Shown here: positions 61,371-64,000 of the stretch, piece after piece
Numbering within the stretch: position 1 is the first letter of the stretch
How the letters are laid out: each line of letters opens with the position of its first letter
The notes under the pieces: generated by a model
Databases searched by the model: none
The model's input: only the letters and a program-made list of their open reading frames with translations
What the model was told of the DNA's origin: nothing
NCBI RefSeq assembly: GCF_030440555.1
Contig: NZ_CP047118.1
Location: 1,116,001 to 1,180,000, forward strand
From: Corynebacterium caspium DSM 44850
GTDB lineage: Bacteria; Actinomycetota; Actinomycetes; Mycobacteriales; Mycobacteriaceae
Length of the DNA stretch: 64,000 bases
Reading direction: 5' to 3'
Translations under genes and position numbers: made by a program

Positions 61371-63378
61371 CCGCCCCCCTGCATTTTCGACCCCGGCTCC
61401 CTCGGCTACCCTGTCTCCCCCGTCTACCCCTGCTTTAAGCTCGGCTCCATCTCTTTTGCCTTGGGGAATTAAAAGCCTGGGCATAATCGGAATTTTAGTA
61501 CTTCTAGGCCCAATTATAGCTTTAAGTTTAAGGGTTCCTTGGGCTAGATTTTTTGCCGTATTAAGTGAACCAACCACCCTGGAAATGCTGCAAATTACCC
61601 TGGCGGCAGCATTTTTAGCCACCTTGAGCACCATTATATTGGGCGTACCTTTGGCCTTATGGATATATTCGCTTAATCATGCCGCACGTTTAGTTCGGCT
61701 CTTCGTTATTCTGCCTTTAGCGATGCCTCCAGTAGTTGGAGGTTTAGCTTTAAGTGCCGCACTGGGACGGCGGGGCTTTAGCGCAGCTATTTTAGAGGCT
61801 TTAAATCTAAATTTTGCTTTTGCTTTTCCAGGGGTAGTCGTTGCCCATATTTTCGTAGCTCTTCCCTTTGTTATTGTTTCTGTTGATGCTGCACTACGGC
61901 AGTTAAATCCAGAAATACAAGCTTCAGCTGCCGGTATCGGAATGCGTCCAGGAACAATCTTAAGACGCATAATTTTGCCTGCGATAAGTCCTGCCATAGC
62001 TATGGGCGCAGGGCTTGCAGCGGCTCGTTCGCTTGGAGAATTTGGCACTACAATAACTTTTGCAGGCTCACTACCAGGGGTCACCCGTACTATGCCGGTA
62101 GGTATTTATCTAGAACGCGAAATAGACCAAGACCGGGCTTATGTACTGGCTGCAATTCTTATTATTATCGCTATTCTATTTATTATTGCGGCATTTTTTC
62201 CTACATTTTGGCAACAGCGCCACGCATATAAACCGCAAGCAATCGAAATAGCTGAGTTAGATTCCGCTAAATTAGCTGCGCTATGCAAACCGAAATATTC
62301 CCTCAGTGGAGCTCCGGTAATCGTTAGCACAGCAGCAGGCGTTACTAGGTTTCCGGCCCAAACAATCACTGCCCTAGTTGGGCCCAATGGTTCGGGTAAA
62401 ACTACGCTGGCAGGATTAATTGCGGGAAGATTGCAAGGAGCACAAATTAAGATCGGAGAGAAAGTCGTTGCTGATTTAAAGTCCAAAATTTTTATTCCCG
62501 CATATAAACGCGGGGTTGTACTACTTACTCAGCAGCCCGGACTTCCTCGGACTACCACAGTTTCTAAGGCTATCGATATGGCTACTCGGGATCCGTTACG
62601 CACCACCGAGCTTCTAACTGCAGCCGGGCTTAAGAAATTAGCGAAAACCCCTATACCAGCGCTATCTGGAGGACAAGCCGCCCAAGTTGCCCTATTAAGA
62701 GCCCTAGCGGTACGCCCCCAAGTACTAATTTTGGATGAACCTTTGGCAGCTGTTGATATTGCCTCTAAAGCCAACTGGCGCAGACTCTTAAAAGCTACTG
62801 CGGCGGACCGCACTACTATTTTGATTACCCATGACAGTCTGGACATCGCTGGTTTGGCCCAACATATTGTGGTCCTTGAAGCTGGAAAAACTGTAGGAAG
62901 CTGCTCTACTGCAGAATTTTTTCAAAATCCGTGCACTACTTTTGCCGCGCAGCTCGCTGGCCTTAATAGAATCACTGGCACCGTGCTAGAAGTTACTTCC
63001 GATTCCATAAAAGTGGATTTAGGAAAAAGCCTCATAGCTACCGTAAATAAGCAGAAAAGAGCATTTGCAGTTGGCCAAAAAGTAGCTCTTAGCTTTTCAC
63101 CAACCGCTATATCTATTTGCAATAAAGATATTTCTACAGAAAATACTTTAGAAAATCTCTGGGAAGGAGAGATCCTTTCAATTGATACTTTGACGCCTGC
63201 TGCCGGCAATAATGCGACAACACCGAATTTACAAACATTATTAAATATTAAATTGCTTTCGGGAGTCGAAATAACCGTGCCAAGTACTGCCTATCTAGTA
63301 GTGGAGATGGGTCTAGAAATTGGTCAGCGATTATTGTGCCAGGTATCACCGGATAATTTAGCAATAACTCCGGCTTAG
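61345..63378 (+). CDS. modBC: Fused molybdate ABC permease-ATPase (ModB-ModC)
   Basis: About 677 residues. Residues about 45-290 are a ModB permease: five to six helices and the EAA loop ASAAGIGMRPGTILRRIILP. Residues about 305-545 are a ModC ATPase: Walker A GPNGSGKTT, signature LSGGQAAQV, Walker B VLILDEPLAAVD, switch His in ITHDSLD. A C-terminal TOBE-like part (about 560-677) follows. No stop or frameshift lies between them. ATG 61345 has TGGGAG 4 bases upstream and overlaps modA by 26 bases. Confidence 0.92.
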   Translation: MVSNQLPHNRPPAFSTPAPSATLSPPSTPALSSAPSLLPWGIKSLGIIGILVLLGPIIALSLRVPWARFFAVLSEPTTLEMLQITLAAAFLATLSTIILGVPLALWIYSLNHAARLVRLFVILPLAMPPVVGGLALSAALGRRGFSAAILEALNLNFAFAFPGVVVAHIFVALPFVIVSVDAALRQLNPEIQASAAGIGMRPGTILRRIILPAISPAIAMGAGLAAARSLGEFGTTITFAGSLPGVTRTMPVGIYLEREIDQDRAYVLAAILIIIAILFIIAAFFPTFWQQRHAYKPQAIEIAELDSAKLAALCKPKYSLSGAPVIVSTAAGVTRFPAQTITALVGPNGSGKTTLAGLIAGRLQGAQIKIGEKVVADLKSKIFIPAYKRGVVLLTQQPGLPRTTTVSKAIDMATRDPLRTTELLTAAGLKKLAKTPIPALSGGQAAQVALLRALAVRPQVLILDEPLAAVDIASKANWRRLLKATAADRTTILITHDSLDIAGLAQHIVVLEAGKTVGSCSTAEFFQNPCTTFAAQLAGLNRITGTVLEVTSDSIKVDLGKSLIATVNKQKRAFAVGQKVALSFSPTAISICNKDISTENTLENLWEGEILSIDTLTPAAGNNATTPNLQTLLNIKLLSGVEITVPSTAYLVVEMGLEIGQRLLCQVSPDNLAITPA

Positions 63379-63406
63379 GTATCGCTCAGTTTGATAGTCT
63401 CGTGCT

Positions 63407-64000
63407 ATGAAAATCATCTCTAGGCTACAACGTGTAATCGTCACTGGAGCTTTAAGTGCTAGTTTACTCTTTCCAGTTAGTAGCGCTCTTTCTCCTGTGC
63501 AAGCAAAAGCAGTAGAAAATGCCCCTGCTATCAGCTGGCAACAATGCCCCGAGCGGGTAAAAATTCCCAATGCACAGTGTGGCAGCATTGAGGTTCCGCT
63601 GGAATATAGCGATCCTGCCGGACCTAAAATTTCCGTCGGATTTGTACGTTTACCGGCCACAGGATCTAGTCGCGGCAGTATCTTTATGAATCCAGGCGGC
63701 CCAGGTGGCGATGCCTTCGCCATGGTTGCCGGGGAAACTGAAGGGGCCTTTAAATGGCCCGCGGCCTTGCGCTCCGAATGGGATTTAGTCGGCGTACAAC
63801 CGCGAGGATTAGTTGATTCCACCCCGCTGGAGTGCACTGAATTACCAGATGACTTTAATCCAATACAGCTAATTACAGGACCGGCTGGGGTAATTAAAGC
63901 AACTTGCGATAAATCCCATCCGGGCTTAGCCGCATCTTTAACTACTACCAATGTTGCCAAGGATTGGGAGGAGGCTCGTAAAGCTCTCGGGCTTAAAGAA
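63407..64000 (+). CDS. Secreted alpha/beta hydrolase, TAP-like (cut by the right edge)
   Basis: 198 codons are visible; the gene runs off the window. N-terminal signal peptide: KIISRLQRVIVTGALSAS with a likely cleavage around VQAKA. Mature part has CGSIEVPLEYSDP, the oxyanion segment FMNPGGPGGDAF and WDLVGVQPRGLVDST, the pattern of tripeptidyl aminopeptidase-like serine hydrolases exported by corynebacteria. The catalytic Ser and His lie beyond the edge. Starts 28 bases after modBC. Confidence 0.85.
   Translation, partial: MKIISRLQRVIVTGALSASLLFPVSSALSPVQAKAVENAPAISWQQCPERVKIPNAQCGSIEVPLEYSDPAGPKISVGFVRLPATGSSRGSIFMNPGGPGGDAFAMVAGETEGAFKWPAALRSEWDLVGVQPRGLVDSTPLECTELPDDFNPIQLITGPAGVIKATCDKSHPGLAASLTTTNVAKDWEEARKALGLKE

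Noticed and set aside
53086..63378. Recent horizontal transfer of the molybdenum island
   Set aside because: No integrase, direct repeats or tRNA at its borders, and base and codon use look like the neighbours by eye; a composition calculation would be needed to be sure.
63358..63960. 200-codon minus-strand frame at the right edge
   Set aside because: Antisense to the secreted hydrolase, which has a signal peptide and recognisable motifs on the plus strand.

Overview
The window looks like chromosomal DNA from a Corynebacterium-like actinomycete of moderate G+C; species not assigned. This rests on gene content and order: argS-lysA / hom-thrB / rho-prfA-prmC-Sua5-WecA / an AtpI-like protein / atpBEFHAGDC / a DUF2550 protein / nucS on one strand, the split gatCA-pfkA-gatB locus, mismatch-specific NucS endonuclease, and frequent GTG/TTG starts. 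I saw no rRNA, tRNA, insertion sequence, prophage or CRISPR array. Both ends cut genes: ilvD at the left, a secreted alpha/beta hydrolase at the right.

Layout. 1-6.4 kb: ilvD (3' part), a GT87-type membrane glycosyltransferase, a DoxX membrane protein, a predicted lipoprotein HNH nuclease and a glutathionyl-hydroquinone-reductase-like enzyme, separated by clear bidirectional terminators. 6.4-16.5 kb: gatB, a PLP group II decarboxylase, pfkA, gatA, gatC, an ACT-domain protein, ligA and a DnaQ-like exonuclease. 16.4-19.9 kb: a copper chaperone behind a CsoR-type palindrome, a MetE-like protein, mnmA and a spermidine-synthase-like protein. 19.9-28.5 kb: a cysteine desulfurase translationally coupled to etfA, etfB, a THUMP-like methyltransferase, a Nudix hydrolase, an ABC ATPase, a CnoX/YbbN-like protein, an MTH1187-like protein, nucS and a DUF2550 protein.

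28.6-36.7 kb is the complete F1Fo ATP synthase operon on the minus strand, ending in a strong intrinsic terminator and preceded by an AtpI-like gene. 36.7-42.6 kb: decaprenyl-phosphate GlcNAc-1-P transferase, Sua5, prmC, prfA and rho, tightly packed. 43-50.4 kb: an acyl-CoA ligase on the plus strand facing thrB, hom, lysA and argS. 50.5-53 kb: lactate permease divergent from a TetR regulator.

53-63.4 kb holds a nearly complete molybdenum cofactor and molybdate uptake island in three blocks: moaA-moeA1-moaC-mobA (plus), moeA2-mog-moaE-moeB (minus), moaD-modA-modBC (plus). Together these encode cPMP synthesis (MoaA, MoaC), sulfur loading (MoaD, MoaE, MoeB-rhodanese), adenylation and Mo insertion (Mog, two different MoeA proteins), nucleotide attachment (MobA) and molybdate import (ModA plus a fused permease-ATPase). 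No molybdoenzyme gene is present in the window.

Most of the window is conserved housekeeping sequence. I did not find a convincing entirely new system. The best leads are regulatory (an inverted repeat at the putative atp promoter, a CsoR-like site on a lone chaperone gene, a palindrome in the lctP/tetR gap) and enzymatic (two MoeA paralogues with different lost motifs, a ModB-ModC fusion, a surface HNH nuclease).
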